From assembly GCA_020744425.1 (NCBI GenBank), contig JAGMUV010000015.1:1116001-1180000 (forward strand): 64,000 bases of DNA, given 5' to 3'. The notes under the pieces were generated by a model. It saw nothing but the letters and a program-made list of their open reading frames with translations, made no database searches and was not told where the DNA came from. Shown one piece after another: positions 45,840 through 56,947 of this stretch; position 1 is the stretch's first letter, and every line of letters starts with the position of its first letter. This DNA is from Dactylonectria macrodidyma (Eukaryota > Ascomycota > Sordariomycetes > Hypocreales > Nectriaceae). A program made the translations under genes and the position numbers.

Positions 45840-46383
45840 GCCAGTATTGGATAAGTTTGAATGAAAACAGTGTCGTTTTTGACCACTTTATGGATGCCAT
45901 TTGAAGAGACGCTGGCTAGTCATGTTCCTTTCAACAAACTCGAAAGCCATTGCGCTAAGTCCCACCACTCTTCTTAGCTTGAAGCCATTTTGGAATACGT
46001 CAACTAAAATCCGTAAACGCATCAACATTGTTCCCCGGCGCGAAAGTTGAGTCAAAGCTACTCCTTAAGCGTCAAGTCGAGTCAGAACGGTCTGACATGC
46101 ATGATTCATACAAATGACCTGACCTGCAAATAGCTGATTGGTGTTTCGGACCCATACGCGTAACTGAACGCACTAACATCAGTAGTCGGGGGAAAGTCTA
46201 ATCGGAAAACGGTCCGCCCACTGTAACATACCCCGCGCCTCAATGCTGACACGCCCCGCCATGTTAATGGTAGAGGATGGAAATCGTACAATAGGACTTT
46301 TGTGAAAACAATTGGAGGATGAGATGACGAAAACTTGTACTATTACGTGAGAACTAGTTTTTTCTGGTGATATGATCAACAAG
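45840..46383. other. Convergent intergenic region with one CGGTCCG site
   Basis: About 540 bp between the 3' ends of the aldehyde and alcohol dehydrogenase genes. No gene is seen. A single CGGTCCG lies at 46210-46216, an unexpected place for a promoter element. Confidence 0.4.
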
Positions 46384-47967
46384 CTACCACACCAAAACGG
46401 GCTTAATAGTTGATCCTTCCTCCATATCCCTAACGGCCTTGAGGAAATCATTAACCTAGCACCAGCGTTAGTATGAGCGAGCCCCAAAGCGCAGTCAAAG
46501 CCCACTCACCGGGTAAAACTTGATCAGCTGGTTGACGGGAAAGTCTCCATTGCGGAACCACCGGATCATGCGGGGAATATACTGTTCACGAGTCAGCCAA
46601 AAGTCCCCAATAGTCAGAAGAGCAGAAAACTGCGAGTTGCACAAACCTCTTCAGGAGTCACGCCGCCCTCCATGCTGCCCATGATTTGCTTGCCCGACTA
46701 AGCGAAAAACGTCAGCTTCTAGTTTACCGGCCGACTTCCAGAATTTAAGATGTACTTACCACCATGTATGGAACGACGGCGAGCTCCAAACCTGCGCCCA
46801 TCGGAGCAACGCCGAGCAGGATCATCTTGCCTTGGTTGGCAGTGAACTCGAGACCCAGCTGAACCAATGAGAGCACGCCGGTTGCATCGATCGTGACAGT
46901 GCTGCCCGAGCCTCCGGTCACCTCGCGGACGGCCTCCGTAAGACTAGAGACAGACGAAGTGTCGATGCCGTGGGTTGCACCGAGCTTCTGTGCTAGTTCG
47001 ATTCTTCTAGGAACTCGATCGATTCCGATAATCGTGCGACAGCCTCTGAGCTTTGCAGCCTGCGTCATTGTTTTGATTAGCCATTGGACTTGACCAAGAG
47101 TATGAATGAAAGATGGGATGATATATGATTGATGATGGGATGTTGGTAGCTTACCATGATTGCTGCAAGCCCAACGCCACCCAGGCCGATGATAGCTACC
47201 TTGTCGTCTGGCTTTGCACCTACCAGCTCGGTTACTGTACCAGCCCCCGTCTGATTATGCCATCATCAGCAAGTGTATATTAACAGGTTATATATGGTGC
47301 AGTTTGAATTCCAAAGTCCAAACATCCAAACACCTTTTCACGTACCTGGATGCCACAACCGAGCGGTGCCAGCAGCTTCAAGTCATCCGGGTGCTGGACG
47401 AAGCTGCTAACATTGACCAGACTTGTCTCTTGAACTCGACTGAGCTTAGAGAAACTAGACTGCCCAAAGAAGGATCCTCCAATGTTTACGCTCTCAGCCT
47501 CGGGAAATCGGAAAGCATCTTTTACACCGGCAAAATTGAGACCGGAAAACTCGTGGCAGTAACCGGGCGCGCCGAACTTGCAATTGTGGCAGCTGGTGCA
47601 AAATGCAAAGGACAAGAGGACAGCGTCGCCAGGCTTGACTTTGGTGATCTTGGAACCGACAGCGCGAACGTATCCAGCACCTGTTATTGCGACGATGTCA
47701 GCTTCTTTTCAAGTAATAATGGAGCTCATCGATAGTACCTTCATGACCTAGAACACGAGGGTAGGGAGGTACGGGAAACCCAGGAGTACCGTCTGGCGCT
47801 GTTCCGCATCCCAAGTCTGTGTGGCAGACGCCAGAAGCGACCATCTCGACGATGGCTTCGTACTCCCCAGGTTGCGTTATTTGCACATCTTGTAGGATCC
47901 ATTTTCTCTTTCCATCCTCGGGTGCGTGTGACACGATGGCCTTAGTGGTATGGAGTTCAGGCGTCAT
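46384..47967 (-). CDS. Zinc-dependent alcohol dehydrogenase (aryl/terpenoid-alcohol type)
   Basis: Predicted 384-residue medium-chain dehydrogenase that oxidises a primary alcohol to the aldehyde. Seven exons: 47739-47967, 47346-47680, 47155-47250, 46760-47059, 46647-46697, 46510-46581 and 46384-46455. Catalytic zinc ligands are Cys in GVCHTD, His-Glu in LGHEG and Cys in PLGCGIQTGAG. The structural-zinc lobe has four Cys (CTSCHNC then GYC). The cofactor fold is GLGGVGLA followed by Asp in IGIDRV, which favours NAD. It resembles the aryl-alcohol, benzyl-alcohol and geraniol dehydrogenase branch rather than yeast ADH1. It shares a short divergent promoter with the linalool isomerase-like gene, which carries two CGG(A/T)CCG sites. 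Confidence 0.93.
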
Positions 47968-48479
47968 GGTTAGATAAGGGATTAATGCGGATGATTTTCA
48001 AGCACAAGGTAGAGATGAATGGTGGTGAAGGAGGTTGAGGGGGAATGGAGCTTGATACTAGATGATTCCCAGTATCTATGGACCAATTCTCAATGCTTGA
48101 TCTGTATTTCAGTATTAACTTCCGCCTTACGGCCGCAATTCAAGGCGGTCCGCTCGCCGACGAAATCCGTCGTAACGTGTTCCCCGTCCTCTTGACCCTT
48201 CCGGCCGACCCTGAAACGGCCAGATGTCGGACTTAGTCCGTTAGACTAGAGATGGCGAACCTTGTAGTTCTAGCTTCTCCGCATTCCCCGCGTTTTGACG
48301 TTTTCCCATGTTCCGTAACGCGGGTGAGTCTGGGGACGCAGCTGCAAGTCCGGAGATGGCGGACCGTAGTACGGTTTATCTCAAAACGAGTGAGAGCTAT
48401 ATCAACAGAGTCGGACTCGAGCTTGAAGAAAATTATCCAACACTCGACACGCAACAAGGCGACTCAAGAGAAAGCCACC
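47968..48479. promoter_or_regulatory. Divergent promoter, alcohol dehydrogenase / linalool isomerase-like gene, with two CGG(A/T)CCG sites
   Basis: The 512-bp region has the palindrome at 48146-48152 and 48360-48366, 114 bp before the start of the isomerase-like gene. Other GC-rich blocks (CGGCCGC, CCGACGAAATCCG) lie nearby. No coding sequence of its own is supported. Confidence 0.6.
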
Positions 48480-50955
48480 ATGTCGACCATCACGGTACAG
48501 TCACTTCTAAGCTCAATGAAAACTAAGGCATTCTTTGCTAACCCACAGGTGAAGCTTTCCAAGATCATTCCGGCCACCAACGGCGTTCACAACGACCATG
48601 TGTCCGAGTTGCCATCTCACAATGCGCAGAAAATCAAGGAAATCAAGGCAGCCAACAAAGCTGCGTTTGAGCGGGCCAACTTGCAGACCGAGTCCAAGGA
48701 GACGGGTGGAAATGAGCCCGTTGGCGACTTTGGCTGGGGTCCATGGACCGTTCAGGGTGAGTGCCAGCAAAATACCCCAATCATAGAATCATCCCGTTCG
48801 AGAATTTGTCTAACGTCGACCATCTAGATGTCTTGATCCCGCCTCATGCTGGTCGCGGTCTCGTCAAAAAGTATCATCAACGACGAACCCTATACCAATA
48901 CACCGCGATGTCGCTCTCTGGACTCTGGGCCTTTTACAACCTCGAGAACACAGCATATCGCGCTGCTGCTCTCGGCTGCTTGTTCCCAGGAGCTGGTTTC
49001 ACTGCAGTGGCCACTCTGACCTCGATGGCATCATTTCTGCTCACGCTGGTGCTAATCCCTGCCACCATCTTCGTCTGGTTTGCCATGGGTGGCATCTTCT
49101 TCCCCATCACTCTTTGGGTCGGCTCCAGCATCGCTGCTGGATATCTCGCCACGGATTCCTTGTTCGAGTCGTCTGCCATTCTGTGGGCTATCTTCTGCTA
49201 CTCTGGAATTTTTTGGCTCATGAGCAACGCGCGTTCCCTCAACGCGGCCGGATACTCCAAGGCGCAGGAACGAAACAAATATCTTGTCAAGGCCGTCGAG
49301 GAACAGCTCACTGATGCCACTCCGGCTCCCGCTCCCGGCTCTCGAGAGCTCTCTTTGGAAACACTCCGACACGTCCAGCACATGGTCGAGCGTGGCCTCA
49401 GCGCTCGTGATGACTTCAGCTACCATGATGTCATTGACCAGTTCCAGACCGGTTCAATCCGCTATCAGCTCTACGGTGTCGTCGACGTTCTCAGCCTGTA
49501 CCAGTGCCATTACGCTCCCGGTTTCCATGGCTACCTTTCTCGGGCGTCACAGAACTGCATTGAGAAGAGTCTGCAGAAGCGCATTATGTCGTAAGTCCTC
49601 ATTCCGTCACACAGGGAGACCTGATTCTGACCGCCACCCCAAGCTACTGGAAGTGGGAGTCCATCTTCGGCAGATTCACCCTCAGCGACTGGGATCCCAT
49701 CAAGAAGGACAACATTGTATGTCGCCGCCATGTCTGGGAGCTATTGGCGGAGCCTAACAGGTCTTAGATGGTTACTGGATACTTGAGCTCCGCGATTGGA
49801 CTTTACGAGCAGGCTTCTGGCGATCGCCAGTATCACCGCAAGAACGCCCTGGAGTTTGTTATCGACGACGGCAAGCACTACAAGACCAACTACGAAGGCC
49901 TCGCGGATGCGCTCCACAACAACATGACCGAAAACCCCTACTGCCTGTATCCTTGCGAGCCCAACTGGACTTATTCCCTTTGCAAGTATGTACACGTCAC
50001 CCCACAATGATTGAAGATGCCAAACAAGGGAGGAAAATACTAACCATCTACCCGGCAGTCTTACCGGAATGGCTGGCCTTGTTATCTCTGACCGTATTCT
50101 TGGACGTGATCTTGGATCCAAGATCCGCAACCGATTCGAACGATCTCTTGAAGAGGAGTTTACTGAGTGTGACGGCCGAATTCTTCCCATCCGCAGCGAG
50201 TTTACTGGCCTGACTGTGAGTCTCTCTCTCCGCATTTCACCGTCTCCCACTGACCTCTCAAGCTTCCCGGTCTTTGCGGAACCCTGACTGATTGCATCAA
50301 CGCCATGCTGCTGACCGCCTACCTCCCCCACCTCGCGCACCGCAACTGGGCCATGATCCGAAGCGAATTCCTCAAGTACGACGACAACGGCCAACTCGAA
50401 GTCAAGGACCTCAAGGGAGCGGACAAGATGGACCCCGGAAACTATCGTGCTGGCGAGGGCCCCCTCCGCGCCTTCATCGCTGCGACGGCTGCTGAGTTTG
50501 GCGACGAGAAGATCCGCCAGGAGGCTCTCGACCAGCTCGATAATGTTTACTTCCCCGTCGAAACCACCAGGTCAGGAGGTCTGTACAACAAGGGTCTCTC
50601 GGCAACTAGCCAGGTCATTGCTCTCATGGCACGTCTCGTCAAGCAGCGAGATTTGGCCAACGCGACTCTGCATGGCCCTTCGGAGGAGGCTCTTCAGGGT
50701 CCCCTGCTGGAGGACGCCAAGTTCCCCGAGGTGCTCGTGGCCAAGGCATACAGCATTGACGGCAAGCAGCTTGACCTTGTTCTCTACAACGGCAAGGAAC
50801 CCGGTATTTTCCGACTCGGCTTCGACCGCTTGACTCCTGACAAGGAGTACAGGCTCAGCAATGGACAGTCCATCGTTGCCAACGATGCTGGTAAGGCGTA
50901 CGCCGAGGTGAACATCAGTGGCAGAACCCAAATTATCCTGCAGCCTGTCAACTAG
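48480..50955 (+). CDS. Linalool dehydratase/isomerase-like protein, membrane-anchored
   Basis: Predicted 708-residue protein. Exons are 48480-48494, 48549-48756, 48828-49590, 49644-49716, 49768-49985, 50059-50215 and 50263-50955. After a polar N-terminus, three to four hydrophobic helices (about residues 110-225) form a membrane anchor. From about residue 265 an alpha/alpha barrel begins (RYQLYGVVDVLSLYQ), with SYWKWESIFG and MVTGYLSSAIGLYEQASG. The segment YPCEPNWTYSLC places Cys416, Glu417 and Cys425; a Cys-Glu pair with a second Cys nine residues on matches the active site known in the bacterial linalool dehydratase/isomerase. That enzyme interconverts linalool and geraniol and dehydrates linalool to myrcene. 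The bacterial enzyme is shorter and periplasmic. Fungal members are not well studied, so substrate is inferred from the fold and neighbours. Confidence 0.8.
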
Positions 50956-51468
50956 TTGGCGATCTCAGCGACCATTCGGGAACGATGAAGATCACCCTAG
51001 CTCTGAGCACAACTGGAGAAGCAGTTTCTGGGTCTAGGTCGATAACTTGACAAGACCTTGAGGAGAACAGCTTTGAAAAGCCAAATGGAACTCAGGTGGA
51101 GGCTCAAAACTAGTGCGAATTCGTGATAATTATGTTTCCTTAGTTTTCCTTTACAAGTCACCAGATGACAACTGATTAGTACCTAAACGTCCTAGGATGT
51201 TACATTACACACCCATTTTCACGAAGACTGAAGTGCCTCTACCACAGCCTCCTATTAGTTTTTCTTAGAGCTACCAACTCCATAATTTTATCGCTTTGGA
51301 TTTTCCTAGGTTATGCGGTCGATCATCGACGTGAATTGTCATCTTCGATGACGTTGGACATAGACGGCCTCGTTCCGAGGTTAGCAGGTTCCCCGCATTC
51401 ACAGATGTCTAAAAGTCATCATATCGCTGCTCGAAGTTCATGTTGATGCAAAAAAACATCCAATCAAA
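50956..51468. other. Intergenic, nothing seen
   Basis: About 510 bp, AT-rich, between two genes on the same strand. No gene, repeat or CGG(A/T)CCG site is present, so the regulon suggested at 36-48 kb seems to end before the next gene. Confidence 0.4.
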
Positions 51469-52251
51469 ATGACAAGCCAAACTGTTATCGGATTTGACCT
51501 GTATGGGACCCTGCTGTCGACCGAGTCGATTGCTGAGCAACTCGGTGAGCTGTTCGGTCAGGAACTAGCCAAAGAGCTGGCAACACAATGGCGCAGGTAT
51601 CAGCTAGAATATACTTGGCGAGCCAATAGCATGGGTAAGACTCGTCACTTGGTGTCAATGTGCTACGCAAACGGATCTAACTCTAGAGTAGGAACATATC
51701 AGTCATTTTCTCGAATCACTCGCGCGGCTCTGCAGCATGCTGTCGCCGAGAAGGGTCTCACTCTATCCCAGGCCGATACAGAGAAGCTTATGGACGCATA
51801 CAACGGATTGAAGACATTCCCAGAGATCGAGTCTGCTTTGGGGTTGGTAAACAGCGAGCCTTCGCTCAATACCTACATCTTTTCCAATGGGACAGATGAG
51901 ATGGTCACGACATCGGTCAAGACGTCACCAGTTCTGTCTAAGACCAACTGTTTCTCCCAACCTGGCAAACTTATAACTGTCGACTCGCTTAAGACGTTCA
52001 AACCGGATCCTCGGACATATCATCACCTAGCGGACGAGGCAGGTGTGAAACTAGATCAAGTCTGGGTTGTGAGCGCCAATCCGTTCGATGCGCTTGGTGC
52101 CAGGTCGGCCGGGGCCCAGTCAGTTTGGATTGATCGGGTGGGCAACGGATGGATTGATGCTCTTGGAACCCTAATTGATGTAGAGCCAACAGTTGTTGTA
52201 TCAGGAGTTGACGAAGCTGTGGCAGAGATCTTGAGGAGGTCTAAGAAGTAA
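51469..52251 (+). CDS. HAD-superfamily haloacid dehalogenase (type II)
   Basis: Predicted 241-residue hydrolase. Exons are 51469-51634 and 51692-52251, with a 57-nt intron. The nucleophile Asp is in GFDLYGTLL, motif II is YIFSNGT, the Lys of motif III is in KPDPRTYHH and the acidic motif IV is VSANPFDALGARSAG. The cap region (YQLEYTWRANSMGTYQSFSRITRAAL) is that of 2-haloacid dehalogenases, which turn 2-haloacids into 2-hydroxyacids. The natural substrate in fungi is often uncertain. The protein lacks a signal peptide. It starts about 500 bp after the isomerase-like gene on the same strand, but no shared promoter motif links them. Confidence 0.9.
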   Translation: MTSQTVIGFDLYGTLLSTESIAEQLGELFGQELAKELATQWRRYQLEYTWRANSMGKTRHLVSMCYANGSNSRVGTYQSFSRITRAALQHAVAEKGLTLSQADTEKLMDAYNGLKTFPEIESALGLVNSEPSLNTYIFSNGTDEMVTTSVKTSPVLSKTNCFSQPGKLITVDSLKTFKPDPRTYHHLADEAGVKLDQVWVVSANPFDALGARSAGAQSVWIDRVGNGWIDALGTLIDVEPTVVVSGVDEAVAEILRRSKK

Positions 52252-52585
52252 TTATTCAAAGATGCTTGACAGGCGACGGTTTAACTGGGTTCGATGAACC
52301 AGGACGATGTCGGAAGTAAGTTAACGTTCTAAGACAAATATAAATTGACGCTGCTTTCAAATGTGAGGGGATTCATCCAATTTCGAGTATACCATTCCAG
52401 ATGTAGAATTGAAATATTTACAGACCAACAATATGTACTTCCGAACACATGAGTCCCTCTCCACCTGACCTTTCCTTCGCTCTGGGGAATCTAAACCCAA
52501 GCGATATCGGCCACTTCGCCAACTTGCGTACACCTTCAACCAGACGCTGCGCTATACTACACAACTATTCGCATGCTACGATCCC
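52252..52585. other. Convergent intergenic region, nothing seen
   Basis: About 330 bp between the 3' ends of the dehalogenase and pectate lyase genes. No gene or clear repeat is visible. Confidence 0.4.
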
Positions 52586-53679
52586 TTACAGCTTCTGTCC
52601 AGCAGTGGTGGGAATGACGCTGGCGACCTTGCTAGATCCCAGGAGAGTGACCTTGTAAGGCAGCTTAGATGAGGTCAGCGTGCCAAGAGGGGCTGAGTTG
52701 ACGGAGCCACCAAGGTCAACATCCTCAGTGACAGCATAACCAGTGTAGTCGGAGTCGGCGAAGAAGATGGCTCGCTCGGCCGAGTTGGCAAAGGCAGAGC
52801 TCTGGACCAGAACTTGGGCGCCCATGCGGGTGTTGACACCAGAGAGAAGGATGCCGTTCCAGTAGTTGTTGACGAGGTGGACAGTCGCGAAGCGGATGAG
52901 AGGCTGTCGGCTGCTGAGGTTCTTCCAGTAGTTGTTGGCATATGTGACGTGGAGCTTGCCAGTGTCCTCGTCGGCGTTGTTGTCCGAGTGGCCGATCAGG
53001 GAAGCCTTCCACTATATCAAATTCATGTGTTAGAACAAGTGCTATACTGTGGGGGAGTAGGTATCGACGTTCAACGTACGTGGTCATGGAAGTAGGTGTT
53101 GGAGACGGTGATCCAGTCGGCGCCATGGGAGATGTCGAGGAGACCATCGAGGTCGTCCTTGCCAAGGCTCAAGTCTCCGGACAGATCGCAATGGTCGACC
53201 CAGACATTGGTGGACTCATCGATACCGATGGCATCGCCGTTTTCAGCATAGACTTTGGCGATCTTGAGGTTGCGGAGGATGACGTTGCTCGTTCTGCGGA
53301 CGTAGATGCCAACGCCAGTGATGGCTACCAAGTGTCAGAATAATGGATAAATTACATGAGAATAGGGAAACATACAGCTACCAGAGGCACCAATGATAGT
53401 CTTGTCAGCCGTAGGACGGACACGGTCGGAACCAACCAAGTTGCCGGACACGATGATGGTGAGAGGGCCGTCTTGCTTGGCAGCAGCGATGAGAGCAGCA
53501 ACAGTCGTGACGGTGACGGTCGCGCCAGCGGCACCACCAGTAGTGCCTCCGTTCTGTGTACAGTAGCCCACGGAGCAGGCTTCGGCAGCTTGACGCTTCA
53601 GAACAAGGTTCTCGGAGTCAATGGGCGAGCCCACGACCAGAGTTGCCAAGAAGGTAGTGAAAACTGATGCGAGCTTCAT
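52586..53679 (-). CDS. Secreted pectate lyase (PL1 family)
   Basis: Predicted 324-residue enzyme that cleaves de-esterified pectin by beta-elimination, secreted. Exons are 53376-53679, 53080-53324 and 52586-53011. The signal peptide is MKLASVFTTFLATLVVGSP, and the dibasic KR at residues about 28-29 is a Kex2-like processing site. The right-handed beta-helix carries the family motifs: ITGVGIYVRRTSNVILRN, WVDHCDLSGD (calcium-binding vWiDH), SHGADWITVSNTYFHDH and the catalytic Arg motif RQPLIRF. Length is normal. A TATA box lies about 140 bp upstream. It suggests growth on plant cell walls. Confidence 0.94.
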
Positions 53680-56600
53680 GATGGAAATGAAGGGGTTGTG
53701 GAGATGTTTCGAAAAAGGGAATTGAATCAGGAGAGGACGTAGAGAGAATGTCAGACCAGGCTGCTTGAGAATCAGATTGTTGTTGAACAGTTTAGATGGA
53801 GGAAGAATGAAGCTAGCTTTATATACTCGTCCTGCCCCCAAACTACCCTGCCCCCAAACGAGAGCTCGAAAACAGACACAACAATGTAACCCCTATTCGT
53901 CCTGACTACCTCCAATACAAGCATGCACACGAAGCCTTCGTTGACTTGGCATCTGGGGTACTCCACACATGCCAACCTGGGGATGACAGTGATTCGGGAA
54001 CCGGAACCTACCTATTCGATCTAGGCTGCATACATGGCCCACCCAGTAAGACCCTGCGGCTAGCAGTGTAGCACCCCACGGCCAGTAAGTACCGTGGGTA
54101 GTACTACGGTAAACATCGTAGTATTCGCTACCATTAATTCGAAACGCAAGTGATCCGAGGACCGGATGCGACGTGCTGGACAACAAGTCCGTTCCCACGT
54201 CATTGGTGCAACTCGATAGCGGGGCATGAAACGCGGTTGGTGGAAAATCTCAGCCTAAACTCACTTACGCACAAACTGCGAGCTTGATAGATGGATTTGA
54301 AACGAGCTTACCGTGTGGATACCACCCATTTCGGAGTGTACATCTCCATTACCGGAATAGGGTGATCAACTATACACAGCCTCAGCACTGTGAATGTTCA
54401 CTGGGAGGCGCCTAGGGCTATGTGTGCTTACTGATGCACGGCTACATGTGTAGTCGTGACGATGGCTTCAACCTTGAATAGGGTTATGGTTGCTTGCAAC
54501 CCCTCGGAAAACTTATCCGACACTATCAAAACGTACGATTTAAGCTTAAGTCGTGTGGTACACATTTCCGTGTCACGAGCCACCCTCCCTCTGATGGTTC
54601 TTCCGAACCCTGTCGACGGCATTCCCACTGCAATTTATCCCCGTATTCCCTTGAATTATATTACCTCGACTTAAGTTTCATGCCTTTTCATGTATCAGTG
54701 ATGGATGCCAAGATATGATAGATCAAGGGAAGCTGTTTGATGCAACATTGGGGGATACGGAAGACCAATCGTCGATTGTGGCATGGGTTCTCAACAGGCT
54801 TGCCTGTCGCTGCCAGACTTCATCTGTAATCTTTCCATCCAACAATTTAAAGCAAGATCCTCGCCTATTTCCAGTCAAAAAATCAACTCATTCTAGTATG
54901 CGGCATGCTAATGTGAGTAGGCGCCGTGTGTCCGTATGTAGACGTGTATGTGATCTCTGTTCCAATTGCGGCCAGACGGCCACTCAGGTCCCGCCAATCG
55001 TAGATCGAGTCGCATTATGGCGTGCTGACCTAGCTGAGGTTGATCATACAGTAACATGGCCTCCTAGGCTAGAACAACCTTGAAATTAGAAGTCCGGAGC
55101 TTTATGTCACACCTCACCGCCTGCCCTGCCCTCTTCGTCCAATTCAACATCTACTCATGCAGGAATAGTATCACTTTCACTTCCGAGCACTTAGACATCC
55201 AACCAAGCTCTGGATGGTGTCATAAGGCTTATTCCACCAAACTCATTGAATATTCTTCCAAAAGCACTGTATAGACCAAGCGCATTGTTTTTACAGTGCA
55301 CCAAACTAAGTGAAGTCTCCTAATGTCCCCCTGCCAGCGGCTAATTAGGAGCACTGGGACACCAAGGCGCTGCCAACAGGCGTTTTCATTGGGGAGATCA
55401 CTTTCCTCCCTGGTGCTGTTGCTGCTAGCAAGTCACAACGGAATGTGACGCATGTCGCGATACAAGACATCGCGTTCCTAGCAAGCCGGCCCTAGCAACC
55501 GACTGACTAGAGGAATGAGGTCGCTACGGGGACCGTTGGGAAGGCACACACTGTATTTAAGGGTAGGAACCCTCCTACATCCTCTAGTGATTCCGTACGC
55601 TTTCCAAGACCTTTGTATCCTATACCCAACATGTCCTAACGAGTGACATGACGAGTGTGTGATCCCTGCAACAGGTGTATGAACGATGTCTTGCAAAATG
55701 ACTTGGAAAATGAATTTTTTCCAACCAAAGTTGTATGCGTGCGTGACTAGCAAGAGTTTTCATGAACCAGGTATAGGGTAGGATGTTCCCAGTAGAACAA
55801 GTTGTGAGTGTTTTGTTTCATATATGAACTATGCCTAATTTGATCTATGAAATTTTGATCGCGGCCGGAGTTATGCAAGATGTGCCGTGTTAATAAATAT
55901 GTGGAGTTTCCTTGTCCTTGCATCGCTTCCCTATCACCTCGCCCTGTTCATTCTGAATGGCATGTGAATTTGCATCTGTCGAGCGCAGTGAGTCCAATTG
56001 AATGATTACTCACTAGGGAAAATAAATGGTAATGTTCCTGAGCCCTATCAAATATGAGCCCATCTTAACACGAGACATCAGAATTTGCGATCGCAATTCA
56101 CGGTGAGGAACGGAACGCCGGATCACCCGATTTTTGGATTGAAATGTGTTACCTCGCAATCTTATTTGAAGATGAGCGTAGAAAGAAAGCAGGTTACTCG
56201 AACAATCGAATCTGACTTGAAAAATGCAATATTCTTAGTAAGAACTCGATGTTTAATCTACAAGAGCTTCTATGATTTGTTCGTCTGCAGGTGGCTTCAG
56301 ACCTTCCTCACAAATTTGCCTACCCTACAGCAGGGAGACAAAACTTCGTTCATGCTCGCAAATTTCTGAGTAACTGGTGATGTTTGACTACGATGTTGCA
56401 TCACTGACAAAGAATGAGACTAGACAATCTCCTGCTACACACGCGCAAAAAGCCAGGACCCAACGGCATGACATGCCGTCAGTATGTTTGGCTCGACTAA
56501 CGTCCCAGCCTCTTATTAAAGAACTGGCGCATTGTACCAAAAACTCGGGTTATCGCGATACCGAACCCCGCACTAAACACTAAACATGGCCTTATGGACA

Positions 56601-56947
56601 GCGGTGTGAGAGGGGAATGAACGATGCCAATATTTCTCGCTTCTCCCCCTTTGAGCCGTTCAAATCAAAGCTCGTCCTCGCAGGACCTGGAGCTTCCAAA
56701 TGCAGCCGTGGCCCTTGCCGATCGCCGGCTCCAGTGTAACGTCGTCAAGGCTAAAAGCAATGCGAGCTTCTTATTGGAGGGACATTATGCGGAGAAATAG
56801 AAACTAACATCGTGCTCTTCCGCTCGGCCCGAATTTTATGTATGCGTGAATGAAATGTTTGACGATGAAGATAAAAAGTCCTTTGCGCCTTGGAAAGAGA
56901 GAAATGAACCCAGGATGATTGCTATTGTGTAGTTCAAGCTGCCGACA
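53680..56947. other. Gene-poor stretch of 3.3 kb
   Basis: The longest stretch without a supported gene in the window. The first part holds the pectate lyase promoter and a 10-bp palindrome GTAGTACTAC near 54095. Open frames such as 54715-55083 lack domains and typical codon bias. The section 55700-56600 is AT-rich. The last 100 bases should hold the beta-galactosidase promoter. It may be old transposon debris, but I see no terminal repeats or element proteins. Confidence 0.45.
53818..53826 (-). promoter_or_regulatory. TATA box for pectate lyase gene
   Basis: The minus strand reads GTATATAAA here, about 140 bp upstream of the start codon at 53679 and in the right direction. Position and sequence fit a TATA box of an inducible secreted-enzyme gene. 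Confidence 0.55.

Noticed and set aside
51469..52251. HAD dehalogenase as part of the terpene-alcohol cluster
   Set aside because: It is on the same strand and nearby, but its upstream region lacks the shared palindrome and its chemistry does not fit the proposed route.
54715..55083. 122-codon open frame in the gene-poor stretch
   Set aside because: Composition is irregular and Cys/Arg-rich with no motif, signal peptide or promoter cue; it looks like a chance frame.
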